The notes: generated from the sequence alone by a model not told the origin. Shown: positions 25,323 through 34,306, numbered from the stretch's first letter. The stretch: DNA of 64,000 nucleotides from Gordonia neofelifaecis NRRL B-59395 (GCF_000192435.1 NZ_AEUD01000001.1:62001-126000), one strand, 5' to 3'. Numbers and translations: made by a program.

Positions 25323-25592
25323 GTGCTGAGCGGACGGCTCATCTGTGCTGACGACGAGCAGCTCGCGGTGGTCGAGACGCACCTCGCGCGCCACATCGAG
25401 CTGACACGTGCAGAGCCCGGGTGCCTCGAATTCTCTGTGGTGCCGACCGACGACCCCCTGGTGTGGCGGGTCGACGAGCGCTTCGTCGACCCGCGTGCAT
25501 TCGATGCTCATCAGCGCCGAGTCGAAGAGAGCGAATGGGGCCGGGCGACCGCTGCGATCGAGCGTGACTACACGATCCGACCCGCTGATTGA
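25323..25592 (+). CDS. Antibiotic-biosynthesis-monooxygenase (ABM) domain protein
   Basis: 89 residues, a single ferredoxin-like ABM domain. HLARHIELTRAEPGCLEFSVV and VWRVDERFVDPRAFDAHQ are the conserved features (GCxxF and the E-x-F-x-D block). These small dimers act as quinol monooxygenases or have unknown roles. It starts 26 bases after the PhnA-like gene. The following 219 bases (25593-25811) hold no gene I can support. Confidence 0.82.
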   Translation: MLSGRLICADDEQLAVVETHLARHIELTRAEPGCLEFSVVPTDDPLVWRVDERFVDPRAFDAHQRRVEESEWGRATAAIERDYTIRPAD

Positions 25593-25811
25593 GCAGTCGT
25601 CGTCCTGCTCCGGACCGTCGGTGGATTCCGTCGGGCCCCGCTTCACGGATGCCGACGGCGCCCGACAGAATCGGACCTCGATAGTCGGGCGCATATCCCA
25701 CGATCGAACCGCCGTTCTCCCTCGCGCGTGGCCGATCCGCTGTGTCTCCGGCTGCGACTCGCGTGCGGCGAACTCCGCTCGCCGCCGGCCGTGGATGACA
25801 GGATCGACATC

Positions 25812-26339
25812 GTGGCTTCGATTCAGACCCTGAGCGACTCGGAACGGCGGACTGTCGCGCGGTGGGCACTGGCCTGTGCGGAGCACGTGCTTCCGCTCTT
25901 CTCCGCGGACACGGCAGCCGAGGAGGCGATCAGCGACGCGATCGCGCGGACTCGCGCCTACAGCGCAGGGGAGGGCAGAACCGCGGACGAGATCGCCAAG
26001 CGTTTCGTCGCGGGAAAGGCGGCGCGGGCGGCGACCACCCCGGCCGGTGCCGCGGCGGCGCGGTCGGTGGCACAGGCATCGGCAGTGGCCCACATGGGTG
26101 CCCACGCGCTGGGTGCGGCCGCGTACGCGGCGAAGGCGGTGTCGTTGGCGCACAAGGATCGTCCGGACCTGGTCGAGAAGGAAGTGCGATGGCAGCTCGA
26201 CCAACTGACCGAACCCGAGCGCGTCGCACTGCGTCGCCTGCCGCCGCTCGGGAACGACTCGTCCGGTCCGCTCGCGCCTGGGCTCCTCTCGCAGGGGGTG
26301 CTGGGTACGACGATCCGCGAGATCCAAGCGCAGCTGTAA
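25812..26339 (+). CDS. Imm5-like putative immunity protein
   Basis: 175 residues from GTG 25812. ERRTVARWALACAEHVLPLF, then Ala-rich repeated helices (ARAATTPAGAAAARSVAQASAVAHMGAHALGAAAYAAKAV), match the Imm5 family pattern (putative immunity to polymorphic toxins). No toxin gene is adjacent. Many such genes are orphans in actinobacteria, so a protective role is unproven. An upstream in-frame start at 25728 exists, but the family begins near SIQTLSDSERR. A CAGGAT box lies 7 bases before GTG. Confidence 0.7.
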   Translation: MASIQTLSDSERRTVARWALACAEHVLPLFSADTAAEEAISDAIARTRAYSAGEGRTADEIAKRFVAGKAARAATTPAGAAAARSVAQASAVAHMGAHALGAAAYAAKAVSLAHKDRPDLVEKEVRWQLDQLTEPERVALRRLPPLGNDSSGPLAPGLLSQGVLGTTIREIQAQL

Positions 26340-26422
26340 GCGGTCGATGACGTGCGGCGCGCGGGCGACGTACGGTTGTGGCACTCGAGCCCGGCAGACG
26401 CGCCGGATCGCTGGGAGGACAC

Positions 26423-27259
26423 ATGGCTCACCCGCAGAAGAAGATCCGCCGGCTGTTCGAATTGATCGAACCGATCGCCACCGTCAGCTTCTCGGCGGAG
26501 GTGGACCGCGCGTTTCGCGAGGTCGGAATGCGCAACTTCTGGGATGCCTACTTCGCGGGACGGGCGGCTGCGCTGGGTACGGCACCGGCCGAGGTCGTGG
26601 ACGCGGCGTTCTACAACTTCGCCGACGGCGAGGTCGCCCGCCACATTCCGTGGGTGTGGGGTCGGATCAGCCCCGCGGACGCGATCGTGCTGCGCGAGCG
26701 AGTGAGCGCGGAAGTATTGCGCGACAAGCTCGACGACTTCGACGACCTCGGCGGCGTCGACCTGCCACGGATCGCGGAACTGGCCACACGCGCAGCGATC
26801 AGCGCGCCCACCGATGGACGGGTGCTCTACGCCGGGCTCCGATCGCTGGCCGTGCCCGACGAACCTGTCGCGAAGCTCTGGCACGCCACGACCCTGTTGC
26901 GCGAGCACCGGGGAGACGGCCACATCGCCGCACTGATGACGCACGGGATCGGGGGAATCGAGAGTCACGCCCTGTATGCGGCGTCGCTCGGGTCCACTCT
27001 CGAACGGTTCGGGCGGACCCATCACCTGCCGAGGCCGCTGCTGGCGTCGGTGACCTCAGGCCTGCAGGACCGGGGTCTGCTCGAGCGGGACGGTCGGCTG
27101 ACCGAGCTCGGCCGCCGGACCCGACAGCGCGTCGAAGACCTGACCGACGAACTGGCCGCACCTCCGTACGAGGTCCTCGACACCGCCGAACTGGACGAGC
27201 TGATCGCCGGGTTGCAGCCGATCTTCGACGCGACGCACGAGGAGATCCCCATCGAGTGA
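26423..27259 (+). CDS. SalK/SCO6745-like helix-turn-helix protein
   Basis: 278 residues. ATG 26423 follows GGGAGGACAC, a strong ribosome site, so I preferred it to 26378. VRNFW-type sequence (MRNFWDAYFAGRAAALG), then VWGRISPADAIVLRERV and LWHATTLLREHRGDGHIAALM, are typical of the SalK family found in antibiotic gene clusters and widely in actinobacteria. The C-terminus (VTSGLQDRGLLERDGRLTELGRRTRQRVEDLTD) looks like a MarR-type winged helix. Role unknown. Confidence 0.78.
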   Translation: MAHPQKKIRRLFELIEPIATVSFSAEVDRAFREVGMRNFWDAYFAGRAAALGTAPAEVVDAAFYNFADGEVARHIPWVWGRISPADAIVLRERVSAEVLRDKLDDFDDLGGVDLPRIAELATRAAISAPTDGRVLYAGLRSLAVPDEPVAKLWHATTLLREHRGDGHIAALMTHGIGGIESHALYAASLGSTLERFGRTHHLPRPLLASVTSGLQDRGLLERDGRLTELGRRTRQRVEDLTDELAAPPYEVLDTAELDELIAGLQPIFDATHEEIPIE

Positions 27260-27304
27260 GCGCGCCCCGGGTGAGTGCCGGACCGCCCGCCGTCGGAGGC
27301 CCGC

Positions 27305-28096
27305 TCACCGCTCGGCGTCGCCGTGCTCGGTGACCTGCTCGTGCAGCATGGCCGGCCAGAGCGCCAGTTCAGCCGGCGTCCGCGCGACGGTCAACGTCGC
27401 CGACGGCAGCAGGTCGACGAGTGCCTCTGCCGTCGACAACGGATGCCCGGCGTCGTCGACCCAGGCCAGAATCGACGTGGGTACGTCGATCCGCGCGACC
27501 TGTTCGGGCGACGGGAAGTCGCTGAGGGCGGCGCCGCGGAGCACGGACGGCAGCAGATCGGCCCGGACATCGGGCTCGGTCTCACGGGCGCCCGCGAGCG
27601 CGGGCGGCTGGGGCACGTCGCGCCCGGCGGCGATGAACGCCTCGATGCCATGGTCCTCGACCGCGTCGGCTGCGGTGCGATAGACCTCGGCCATGGCGGG
27701 TCGTGTGCCCCACGCGGTCGGCGGGATCACCAGGGTGAGCCCGGCGAAGCGGCCGGGGTCGAGGACGGCCGCGTGCAACAGAGTCCCGGTGCCCATCGAC
27801 GGTCCGACGCCGTGCACCCGCTCCCCGGGGAACCAGGCGTCGAGCAGCCGGAGCAGGTCGTCGGCGAGCACCGGCCAGCGGTGGTCGTCGGGCAACGGGC
27901 GCCCGGTCGACCGCCCGTGCGCGCGAGCATCGTAACGCAGGAGCCGAGTGCCGCTGAGTCCGCGTCCGAGGTCCAGCCCGAGAGTTCGGTCGCGGGACCG
28001 GCTCGAGGTCAGACCGTGCAATTGGACCACCGGATGTCCGCGCTCGTCGCTGAACTCGACGTCGAGGTCGGCACCCGGAACGGTGAACGTCGGCAT
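27305..28096 (-). CDS. Alpha/beta hydrolase
   Basis: 263 residues. The oxyanion region is VQLHGLTSS, the strand-turn block is LLRYDARAHGRSTGR, and the nucleophile elbow is GVGPSMGTG with Ser at about residue 102. The acidic residue probably lies in ILAWVDDAGHPLS. Related to 3-oxoadipate enol-lactonase-like hydrolases, but the substrate cannot be fixed. Divergent from the condensation-GNAT gene, 50 bases between starts. Confidence 0.87.
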   Translation of the reverse strand: MPTFTVPGADLDVEFSDERGHPVVQLHGLTSSRSRDRTLGLDLGRGLSGTRLLRYDARAHGRSTGRPLPDDHRWPVLADDLLRLLDAWFPGERVHGVGPSMGTGTLLHAAVLDPGRFAGLTLVIPPTAWGTRPAMAEVYRTAADAVEDHGIEAFIAAGRDVPQPPALAGARETEPDVRADLLPSVLRGAALSDFPSPEQVARIDVPTSILAWVDDAGHPLSTAEALVDLLPSATLTVARTPAELALWPAMLHEQVTEHGDAER

Positions 28097-28146
28097 GGCT
28101 CTCCTTCGAATTGCGGTCGCCGCGATGAGGGGTAGCGTAGCCGCTC

Positions 28147-29895
28147 ATGCGGCTCACCAACGTCGGCCACCTCCGCCTTCCGTTCGGGCGACTGTACGGG
28201 TACGACGTCGCCGTGTCCGCACCGGCCGGTGACCTGCCGGTCTCGTTCGATCAACGCAGGCATGTCGGGGCTGGTGAGCGTCCGGGCTCGTGGATGGCGC
28301 TGTCGTTCGAGCTCGCCGAGCCGATACCGCGTGACCGCCTCGCCGAGGCCTGGCTGCGGGTGATCGAGCGGCACGGAACCCTGCGCACGGTGTTCGTCGA
28401 GGGCGACGACGGCCCGCGCCTGCATGAGGTCCAGATCGGTGCCGGAGGCTGGATCGAGCATCCGATCGGGACCGGTCAGGCGGTCAACGAGGCTCTCCGG
28501 ACGGTGCTCGACGCCGACTGCACGCCCTACTCGCGGCCGTCGCATCGGCTGTGCGTGCTCGAGAAGGCCGCCGGTCCTACAGTGGTCGTGGCCGCGGACC
28601 ACGCGCACGTCGACATGTGGTCGATGCTGGTCGTGGCGCGCGACCTGCTCGCTGCCCTGACCGGTCCGCTCGTCGGCGAGGTGCCCGCCTTCGTCGGGCA
28701 CACCCGCGCCATGGCCGACCGGCCCGCGGCCCCCGCCGACGTCCGGGCCCGATGGGCGCAGATCCTCGCCGACAGCGGCGGGGTGATGCCGCGCTTCCCG
28801 CTGCCACTGGGCGATTCGGAGCCGAGCGCCGAACGCGTCGAGGTCCGCGACGTCTTCGATGTCGACGACAGTGCCGCGTTCTCGGCGCAGGCGCGATCGG
28901 ACGGCGTCTCGACGCTGTCGGCCGCGGTGTCGGTGATGACCGCGGTGACCGGAGAACTGGCGGATCGTCCGTTGCGCGCGGTGTTCCCGGTCCACAGTCG
29001 CTACGACGAGGCGTGGCACGAATCGGTCGGCTGGTTCATCACCAACTCGGTGATCGAGTCGTCGGATCCCGATCCGTCGGCCTGCGCCGACGCGGTCCGG
29101 GAGGCGGTCCGGCTCGGATCATGGCCGCTGCGAGCGATTCTCGAGCCGTGGGGCGGCGACATGCCCGAGGCTCCCGGGATGTTCGCGATCTCATGGCTCG
29201 ACCTCCGCAGGCTGCCGGTGCGGATCGATTCGACGAGCATCGACGCGCAGTACGTCGGCGCCGTGATCCGGACGGACGGGGTGATGCTGTGGTTCATCCT
29301 CGACGAGGCCGGCCTGCATCTGCGGTGCCGTTATCCGGACACTCCGGAGGCCCGGGTCAATGTCGGCGGCTGGCTGGACCTGCTGGTCACGCGCTTGCAG
29401 GGGAGAGCGCGGTCGTCGGCCGGCGATGTCCTGCATATCGGCGACCGGACGTTCCGCGTCCAGCGGGCACGGCGGTCGGACGTCGCCGCGATCGTAGACC
29501 TCCTCTCCGACGACGACATCGGACGCGAACGGGAAGGCGCAGAGCTGGAGCGATACGAGGCGGCCTTCGACGTCGTGGTCCGAGATCGCGCCCACTACCT
29601 CGCCGTGGTCCGCGACGAGCAGGACCGGATCGTGGCGACGATGCAGCTCACCGTGATCCCGGGCCTCTCGCGCGGTGGCAGCACCCGGCTGCAGATCGAG
29701 GGTCTCCGCGTCGCCGAAGCCGAGCGTTCGCGCGGACTCGGTAGTGCGATGCTCGGCTGGGCGCACGCCCACGGTCGGGCGCACGGTGCCCGACTGGTTC
29801 AGGTCGCGACGGATGAGGTCCGCATCCGCGCGCGCGGCTTCTACCTGCGAGCCGGTTACCGGGCCGGACACGTCGGCCTCAAACGGGATCTCTGA
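28147..29895 (+). CDS. Condensation-like acyltransferase domain fused to a GNAT acetyltransferase
   Basis: 582 residues. Residues 1-420 resemble the NRPS condensation/PapA acyltransferase fold: SFDQRRHVGAGERPGSWMALSFEL, WLRVIERHGTLRTVF, the active-site variant ADHAHVDMWS (canonical HHxxxD changed to HxHxD) and GWFITNSVIE. Residues 430-582 are a GNAT domain with LQIEGLRVAEAERSRGLGSAMLGWAHAHG as the CoA loop. No NRPS carrier or adenylation domain is near. It probably transfers acyl groups between small molecules or lipids. TAGCGT lies 8 bases before ATG. The 3' end overlaps the next minus-strand gene by 17 bases. Confidence 0.8.
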   Translation: MRLTNVGHLRLPFGRLYGYDVAVSAPAGDLPVSFDQRRHVGAGERPGSWMALSFELAEPIPRDRLAEAWLRVIERHGTLRTVFVEGDDGPRLHEVQIGAGGWIEHPIGTGQAVNEALRTVLDADCTPYSRPSHRLCVLEKAAGPTVVVAADHAHVDMWSMLVVARDLLAALTGPLVGEVPAFVGHTRAMADRPAAPADVRARWAQILADSGGVMPRFPLPLGDSEPSAERVEVRDVFDVDDSAAFSAQARSDGVSTLSAAVSVMTAVTGELADRPLRAVFPVHSRYDEAWHESVGWFITNSVIESSDPDPSACADAVREAVRLGSWPLRAILEPWGGDMPEAPGMFAISWLDLRRLPVRIDSTSIDAQYVGAVIRTDGVMLWFILDEAGLHLRCRYPDTPEARVNVGGWLDLLVTRLQGRARSSAGDVLHIGDRTFRVQRARRSDVAAIVDLLSDDDIGREREGAELERYEAAFDVVVRDRAHYLAVVRDEQDRIVATMQLTVIPGLSRGGSTRLQIEGLRVAEAERSRGLGSAMLGWAHAHGRAHGARLVQVATDEVRIRARGFYLRAGYRAGHVGLKRDL

Positions 29896-30316
29896 CCGGC
29901 TCTCCGGCATAGCTGCTGAAGGTCCATACGTGGCCTTCGGGGTCCGCGCACGAGTACTCGCGGACACCGGCGAGCGAGTCGTGGATCGGATTCAGTACGA
30001 CCGCACCGGCGTTCACCGCTTTTCGGCAGTGCTCGTCGAGCTGGTCGTCGGATATCCACACGCACAGGTTCTGCGTCGTTCCGCCTAGTGCCTCGGGGCT
30101 CGACAGCCCGTAGCGATCTCCGTCGTGGTGCCTGCTCAGGAAGATCAGCCCGCTTCCGACGCGCAGTTGGGCGTGCTCGATCTCGCCGTCGTCGCCGGCG
30201 ACGGAGAAGTGCCGGCCGAAGCCGAACGCGTCCTCGAGGAACGCGATCATCGCACCCGGCCGGAGGTACTTGAGCTGCGGGAACACTGTCTGATCGGGGA
30301 TCTCCTGCTCGGCCAT
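29879..30316 (-). CDS. VOC-superfamily (glyoxalase/bleomycin-resistance-like) protein
   Basis: 145 residues. Two beta-alpha-beta-beta-beta modules: PQLKYLRPGAMIAFLEDAFGFGRHF and NLCVWISDDQLDEHCRKAVNAGAVV. ADPEGHVWTFSS at the end supplies the usual metal-ligand region. Single-domain VOC proteins act on varied substrates; none can be assigned. It converges with the fusion gene at 28147, overlapping its last 17 bases. Confidence 0.85.
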   Translation of the reverse strand: MAEQEIPDQTVFPQLKYLRPGAMIAFLEDAFGFGRHFSVAGDDGEIEHAQLRVGSGLIFLSRHHDGDRYGLSSPEALGGTTQNLCVWISDDQLDEHCRKAVNAGAVVLNPIHDSLAGVREYSCADPEGHVWTFSSYAGEPVRDPV

Positions 30317-30346
30317 GGGCTGGAGTCTACGCAGAACGGCGGCGAA

Positions 30347-31504
30347 TCAGCGGAGCTCTGCCGGGATCGTCGACGCTCCGACGAGTGGGACCGGCTGAAT
30401 ACGGTCGGGGTTCGGGGCGAGCGAGGCGAACAGGTCGTGCGGCAGCCAGGAGGTCAGGTGCTCGAGCTCCTCTGCGGGTCGAGGATACGGGTCCGCCTCG
30501 AAGAGGATTCCGGCGCGCGTCGTCGTGGTCCTGGCTCGCGGGAGCGCGGCGGCGTGATCGTCGAAAGGCCTGCCCAACCAGGTCCACCACATCGGAATCG
30601 GCGGAATACCGGTCCAGCCCTCGTGCCGGCGGACGGCGACGACGGCGGGCTCGGTCCGGCCGTCGCTCCACGATGAGCGTCCCGACCAGATATGGCCGCG
30701 CGTCACCTGAGCGGTGGCGAAGAACGCCGGCAGGGCGTCGGCGAGGTCGATGAACGTCTCGCGCAGTGCGGCCCGCCATGAGGGATCGTCGAAGACGTGG
30801 GCGTGCAGGGCCAGCGACGCCGACCAGAACTTGCTGGGGAACCGATCCGCCGGGCCGGCGCCGAGGTGCCCGCCGATCACCGGGCCGGTGCCCGCGAAGT
30901 AGATCGAGCCGGTCGCCCGCTGCCAGGTGTCTCGGAATCCCTCCGCGCCGGCCTGCTCGTACCTGCCCGGGAACGGTTCGTGTTCGCCGAAGCGGCGTGG
31001 CAGAGCTTCGGGCAGATGACGCCGGACCGTGTCGAGGTAGATTTCGGGCGTCGAGGGGGCCAGGTCGTCTCGCAGACAGAACCAGTGGAGCCCGATCTCG
31101 GAGATCCGCTCGTCCCGAAGGGGCTTGTTCACCGACCGTGATCGAGACCTGCTCCACACCTCACCGGTCTGCTGGTCGACGACGGCACCGTCCAGTTCCC
31201 GGGCGAGCAGTCGTCCGCACCGGACCGCATGCGGGATCTCGCCGGACGAGCCGCCCTCGACAAGAATGCGCCACAGGTGGCGGGCGCAGAGGACGTGCTC
31301 GGACACGTCGACGGGAACATCCTCCGATTCGACGTCGAACGGACCGTCCACGGTGAACGAGTAGGTGCCGCGCAGTCCGCGGATCACCCGGACGCTCTCC
31401 GCGTCGTCCGCAGCGAGCGTCAGTCCGGCGAGCGAGCAGACCAAGTCGGTCAGACGCCGGCGATCACCGGTCTGCCGCGTGTAGACGTCGAGATCGTAGG
31501 ACAT
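30347..31504 (-). CDS. Conserved hypothetical protein
   Basis: 385 residues from ATG 31504 (MSYDLDVYTRQTGDRRR). Soluble, Trp- and Arg-rich, with no signal peptide. ISEIGLHWFCLRDDLAPSTPEIYLDTVRRHLPEALPRRFGEHEPFPGRYE and SFPSKFWSASLALHAHVF-like strings are conserved-looking but I cannot name the family. An upstream extension to 31702 overlaps the VOC gene and is low complexity, so it is excluded. Likely co-transcribed with the VOC gene at 31536 (31 bases apart). Confidence 0.75.
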   Translation of the reverse strand: MSYDLDVYTRQTGDRRRLTDLVCSLAGLTLAADDAESVRVIRGLRGTYSFTVDGPFDVESEDVPVDVSEHVLCARHLWRILVEGGSSGEIPHAVRCGRLLARELDGAVVDQQTGEVWSRSRSRSVNKPLRDERISEIGLHWFCLRDDLAPSTPEIYLDTVRRHLPEALPRRFGEHEPFPGRYEQAGAEGFRDTWQRATGSIYFAGTGPVIGGHLGAGPADRFPSKFWSASLALHAHVFDDPSWRAALRETFIDLADALPAFFATAQVTRGHIWSGRSSWSDGRTEPAVVAVRRHEGWTGIPPIPMWWTWLGRPFDDHAAALPRARTTTTRAGILFEADPYPRPAEELEHLTSWLPHDLFASLAPNPDRIQPVPLVGASTIPAELR

Positions 31505-31535
31505 GAGCGGTCCGATTCTCTGTCGTTCGGGTGGG

Positions 31536-31973
31536 TCAGGTGAGGGCCTGCGCCAGACCCACGAGGATGCCCTCGGGTCCGCGCACGTAGCAGAGGCGGT
31601 AGCTGTCTTCGAACCGCACGACCTCGGTGCTGACCAGCTCGGTACCGAGCGGTCGTAGACGGTCCAGCGTCTGGTCGAGATCGTCGACGGCGAACATGGC
31701 ACGCAGGTAGCCGAGGGCGTTGACCGGAGCCCTTCGGTGATCGGATACGACCTCGGGCTCGAGGAAGCGGGATAGTTCGATCCGTCCGTGGCCGTCGGGC
31801 GTGACCATCATCGCGATCTCCACGCGCTGATCGCCGAGGCCGGTCACCCGGCCCGCCCACGGCCCCTCGACGAGGGTCCGGCCGTCGAGTTCGAGTCCGA
31901 GCGCGCTGAAGAACTCGATGGCTGCGCTGAGGTCTGCGACGACGATGCCGACGTTGTCCATCCTGACGGTCAC
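31536..31973 (-). CDS. VOC-superfamily protein
   Basis: 145 residues. MDNVGIVVADLSAAIEFFSALGLEL opens a VOC fold; the second half has LRAMFAVDDLDQTLDRLRPLGTELVSTEV and CYVRGPEGILVGLAQAL, with Glu near the C-terminus as in metal-binding VOC enzymes. Glyoxalase, dioxygenase or resistance function cannot be separated by sequence. It starts 31 bases from arr on the same strand. Confidence 0.85.
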   Translation of the reverse strand: MTVRMDNVGIVVADLSAAIEFFSALGLELDGRTLVEGPWAGRVTGLGDQRVEIAMMVTPDGHGRIELSRFLEPEVVSDHRRAPVNALGYLRAMFAVDDLDQTLDRLRPLGTELVSTEVVRFEDSYRLCYVRGPEGILVGLAQALT

Positions 31974-32004
31974 CGTCTTATTTTACCGATTCTCCGGCCG
32001 TGGA

Positions 32005-32415
32005 CTAGTTGATGATCTCGCCGCGGTCGTCGGCGGCGATCGCCGCCAGCCGGTCCCGCATCCGCTGCAGCGACTCCGGTTCCGGGCGGGTCCAATCGGT
32101 GATCTCGCCGACCACGCGCAGCGGCTCCGCACTGCGATAGGAATGCGTCGGGTTCCCCGGAAACTTCTTGTCGGTCACGTTGGGATCGTTCTCGAAGTCG
32201 CCAGTCGGTTCGACGACGTAGACCCGCGGAGCGCCGTCGCCGGTGGCGAGTTCGGCCGCCAGCCCGGCGCCGTCGCGCAATGCGGTGAAGTAGATGTGAT
32301 TCATCACGATCTCGGGCCGGTAATTGGACCGGAAGCCCGCGGTGAGAAGATCGCCGATCCCGAGATCCGCTTTCGTACCGTGGAAGAACGGCCCGTCGTC
32401 CAACGCCTGGTGCAT
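32005..32415 (-). CDS. arr: Rifampicin ADP-ribosyltransferase
   Basis: 136 residues, the normal Arr length. It begins GPFFHGTKADLGIGDLLTAGFRSNY (the HGT motif binds NAD) and continues NHIYFTALRDGAGLAAELA, RVYVVEPTGDFENDPNVTDKKFPGNPTHSYRS and EPLRVVGEITDW, all conserved in mycobacterial Arr. It inactivates rifampicin by ADP-ribosylation of the ansa-chain hydroxyl. Chromosomal and not linked to any integron or transposon here; probably intrinsic. ATG 32415 fits; no rifamycin-associated element was found upstream. Confidence 0.95.
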   Translation of the reverse strand: MHQALDDGPFFHGTKADLGIGDLLTAGFRSNYRPEIVMNHIYFTALRDGAGLAAELATGDGAPRVYVVEPTGDFENDPNVTDKKFPGNPTHSYRSAEPLRVVGEITDWTRPEPESLQRMRDRLAAIAADDRGEIIN

Positions 32416-32496
32416 GGCGCCAGAGTACTGACCGGACGAACCCGGTCTGACCAACGAGGACCGGCGCGGCGTCAGACACGACATACTTCTTCCGTG

Positions 32497-33465
32497 ATGT
32501 CGTTGAAGCGCACTCGTCTCCTGGTCGTCTGGGCAGTTGTGCTCGCGGTCGCCGGACTCCTCGTCGCGGTTCCGGGCCGCAGCGATGCCGCCCCCACCGG
32601 CTGGAAGTACACGATGGTCGGGTTCAGCAACGGCAACGACCGTGCCATGGACGTGTACGGATCCAGCGACGGCACGCAGTTCCAGTTGCTGCGGAAGTCG
32701 GCGTATCGCCCGCCGACCGGCCGTGTTCGCGACCCGAGCATCTTCCGGAACACCGACGGCTTCTACTACGTCACCTACACCACCGCCAACGGCGCGAACA
32801 TCGGCTTCGCGCGCAGCCGCGATCGGGTGAACTGGACGCCGATCGGCGACTACCCGGTCCCGTTCTGCTGCGCCCTGCTTCCCGGTACCGGCGACGGCAC
32901 CGGGTCGATGAACATTCCGGGATCGTCGGGCTCGTCCGCGCTGAAGAGCTTCCCCTCGCTCTCGCCGTTCACGACTAAGGCGTGGGCACCGGAGTGGTTC
33001 ATCGACGGCGGGCGGGTCAACGTCATCCTGTCGATGTCGACCGGCGGCGGCTTCGTGCCCTACCTGATGACGGCCCTCGAACCGTCGTTGCGCCTGTGGA
33101 GCTTCCCGGTGCCGCTCGCGGGCATCGGCGCCGACCACATCGACACTACGATCGTGAAGGTGGGATCGACCTACCACGCGTTCACGAAGAACGAGACGCA
33201 CAAGTACGTCCAGCACGCGGTCGCGTCGTCGCTCGCGGGCCCGTACCGGTTCGTGACGCCGGGGAACTGGGGAACGTTCGTCGAAGGGCCGGCGGTGATC
33301 CAATTGCCGAACGGTGACTGGCGGATCTACCTCGACGCCTACAAGTCCGGAAAGTACCTGTACTCGGACAGCGCCGATGGTATGCGGACGTGGTCGGCGA
33401 CCAGGGAACTCCCCGGTCTGTCCGGCACTGTCCGGCACTTCGGTGTGATGCGCGAGCGGGGCTGA
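32497..33465 (+). CDS. Secreted GH43-like glycosidase
   Basis: 322 residues. A Sec signal peptide (LLVVWAVVLAVAGLLVAVPGRSDAA) precedes a five-bladed propeller. Candidate catalytic residues are Asp in GRVRDPSIF, Asp in HIDTTIV and Glu in FVEGPAV, the D/D/E arrangement of GH43 enzymes. WAPEWFIDGG is also typical. Such enzymes act on arabinose- or xylose-containing glycans; a role on arabinogalactan or an external polymer is possible but unproven. Adjacent GTG 32494 is an alternative start. Confidence 0.83.
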   Translation: MSLKRTRLLVVWAVVLAVAGLLVAVPGRSDAAPTGWKYTMVGFSNGNDRAMDVYGSSDGTQFQLLRKSAYRPPTGRVRDPSIFRNTDGFYYVTYTTANGANIGFARSRDRVNWTPIGDYPVPFCCALLPGTGDGTGSMNIPGSSGSSALKSFPSLSPFTTKAWAPEWFIDGGRVNVILSMSTGGGFVPYLMTALEPSLRLWSFPVPLAGIGADHIDTTIVKVGSTYHAFTKNETHKYVQHAVASSLAGPYRFVTPGNWGTFVEGPAVIQLPNGDWRIYLDAYKSGKYLYSDSADGMRTWSATRELPGLSGTVRHFGVMRERG

Positions 33466-33466
33466 C

Positions 33467-34306
33467 GTGCCGACCGTCCGGGTGAACGGAGTCGACCTCG
33501 GCGTCCAGGAGTTCGGGCGGCGGACCGATGCGCTGATCCTTCTGACAGGCGGGACCACGATGCTGTCGTGGCCGGACTCGCTGTGCGAGCGCCTGGCCGC
33601 GGGCGGCCGCCGGGTCGTGCGCTACGACCTCCGGGACTGCGGCGAGTCGACGCTTCGCGACCCCGAGGCTCCGGCCTACGATCTTCGCGACCTCGCAGGC
33701 GACGCGGCGGCGCTGGTCGGCGCGCTCGGCGCCGAGTCAGCGCACCTCGGCGGCCTGGGTGTGGGCGGGATGGTCGCACAGGTCGCCGCACTCGACTACC
33801 CCGAGGCGTTCTCCGCGCTCACCCTCGTCGGGACGCGGGCGGTCGCGCCCGGCCCGGTCGACGACGATCTGCCCGACCACGACGGGGACGTGATGGCGGC
33901 GCTCTTCGCTCGGCCGGAGCCGGACTGGTCCGATCGCGCCGCAGTCGGCGAGCACGCCGCGGGCAGCGCGCGCGTCCTGCACGACGACCCCGATCAGGCG
34001 CGCCGCCTCGCCGAACGGATCTGGGACCGAACGCCGTCGGCGGACCCGGCCGTCCACGCGGCGAACCAACACGGAACCGTTTTCGCGCATCTCGATTGCG
34101 CGCCGCGCTGGCGTGAACACCTCGGCGAGATCCGGATGCCGACGCTCGTCGTCCACGGCCGGCTCGATCCCTTCTTCCCGGTCGGCAACGGGGAGGCTCT
34201 GGCCGCCGAGATTCCCGGTGCCCGCTTGCTGGTCCGCGACGACATGGGGACGGCCCTGCCCGAGTCGGCGAGCGACGGGGTCGCCGACGCGATGCTCGGC
34301 CGCTGA
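33467..34306 (+). CDS. Alpha/beta hydrolase-fold protein lacking catalytic Ser and His (probable pseudoenzyme)
   Basis: 279 residues. The fold is clear: VVRYDLRDCGESTL, then LGGLGVGGMVAQVAALDYPEAF and TLVVHGRLDPFFPVGNGEALA. The nucleophile elbow, normally GxSxG, reads GLGVGG, so the Ser is replaced by Gly. The C-terminal catalytic His, normally in GMGH(D/A)LP, is Thr in DMGTALP; the Asp in GRLDPFF remains. Relatives are RdmC/aclacinomycin esterase-like. With Ser and His both gone it is unlikely to be a hydrolase and may bind a ligand. GTG start one base after the GH43 stop codon. Confidence 0.82.
   Translation: MPTVRVNGVDLGVQEFGRRTDALILLTGGTTMLSWPDSLCERLAAGGRRVVRYDLRDCGESTLRDPEAPAYDLRDLAGDAAALVGALGAESAHLGGLGVGGMVAQVAALDYPEAFSALTLVGTRAVAPGPVDDDLPDHDGDVMAALFARPEPDWSDRAAVGEHAAGSARVLHDDPDQARRLAERIWDRTPSADPAVHAANQHGTVFAHLDCAPRWREHLGEIRMPTLVVHGRLDPFFPVGNGEALAAEIPGARLLVRDDMGTALPESASDGVADAMLGR

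Noticed and set aside
32416-32496. Rifamycin-associated element upstream of arr
   Set aside because: No 19-base RAE-like palindrome (GGGGCTTGCGG-type) is present.
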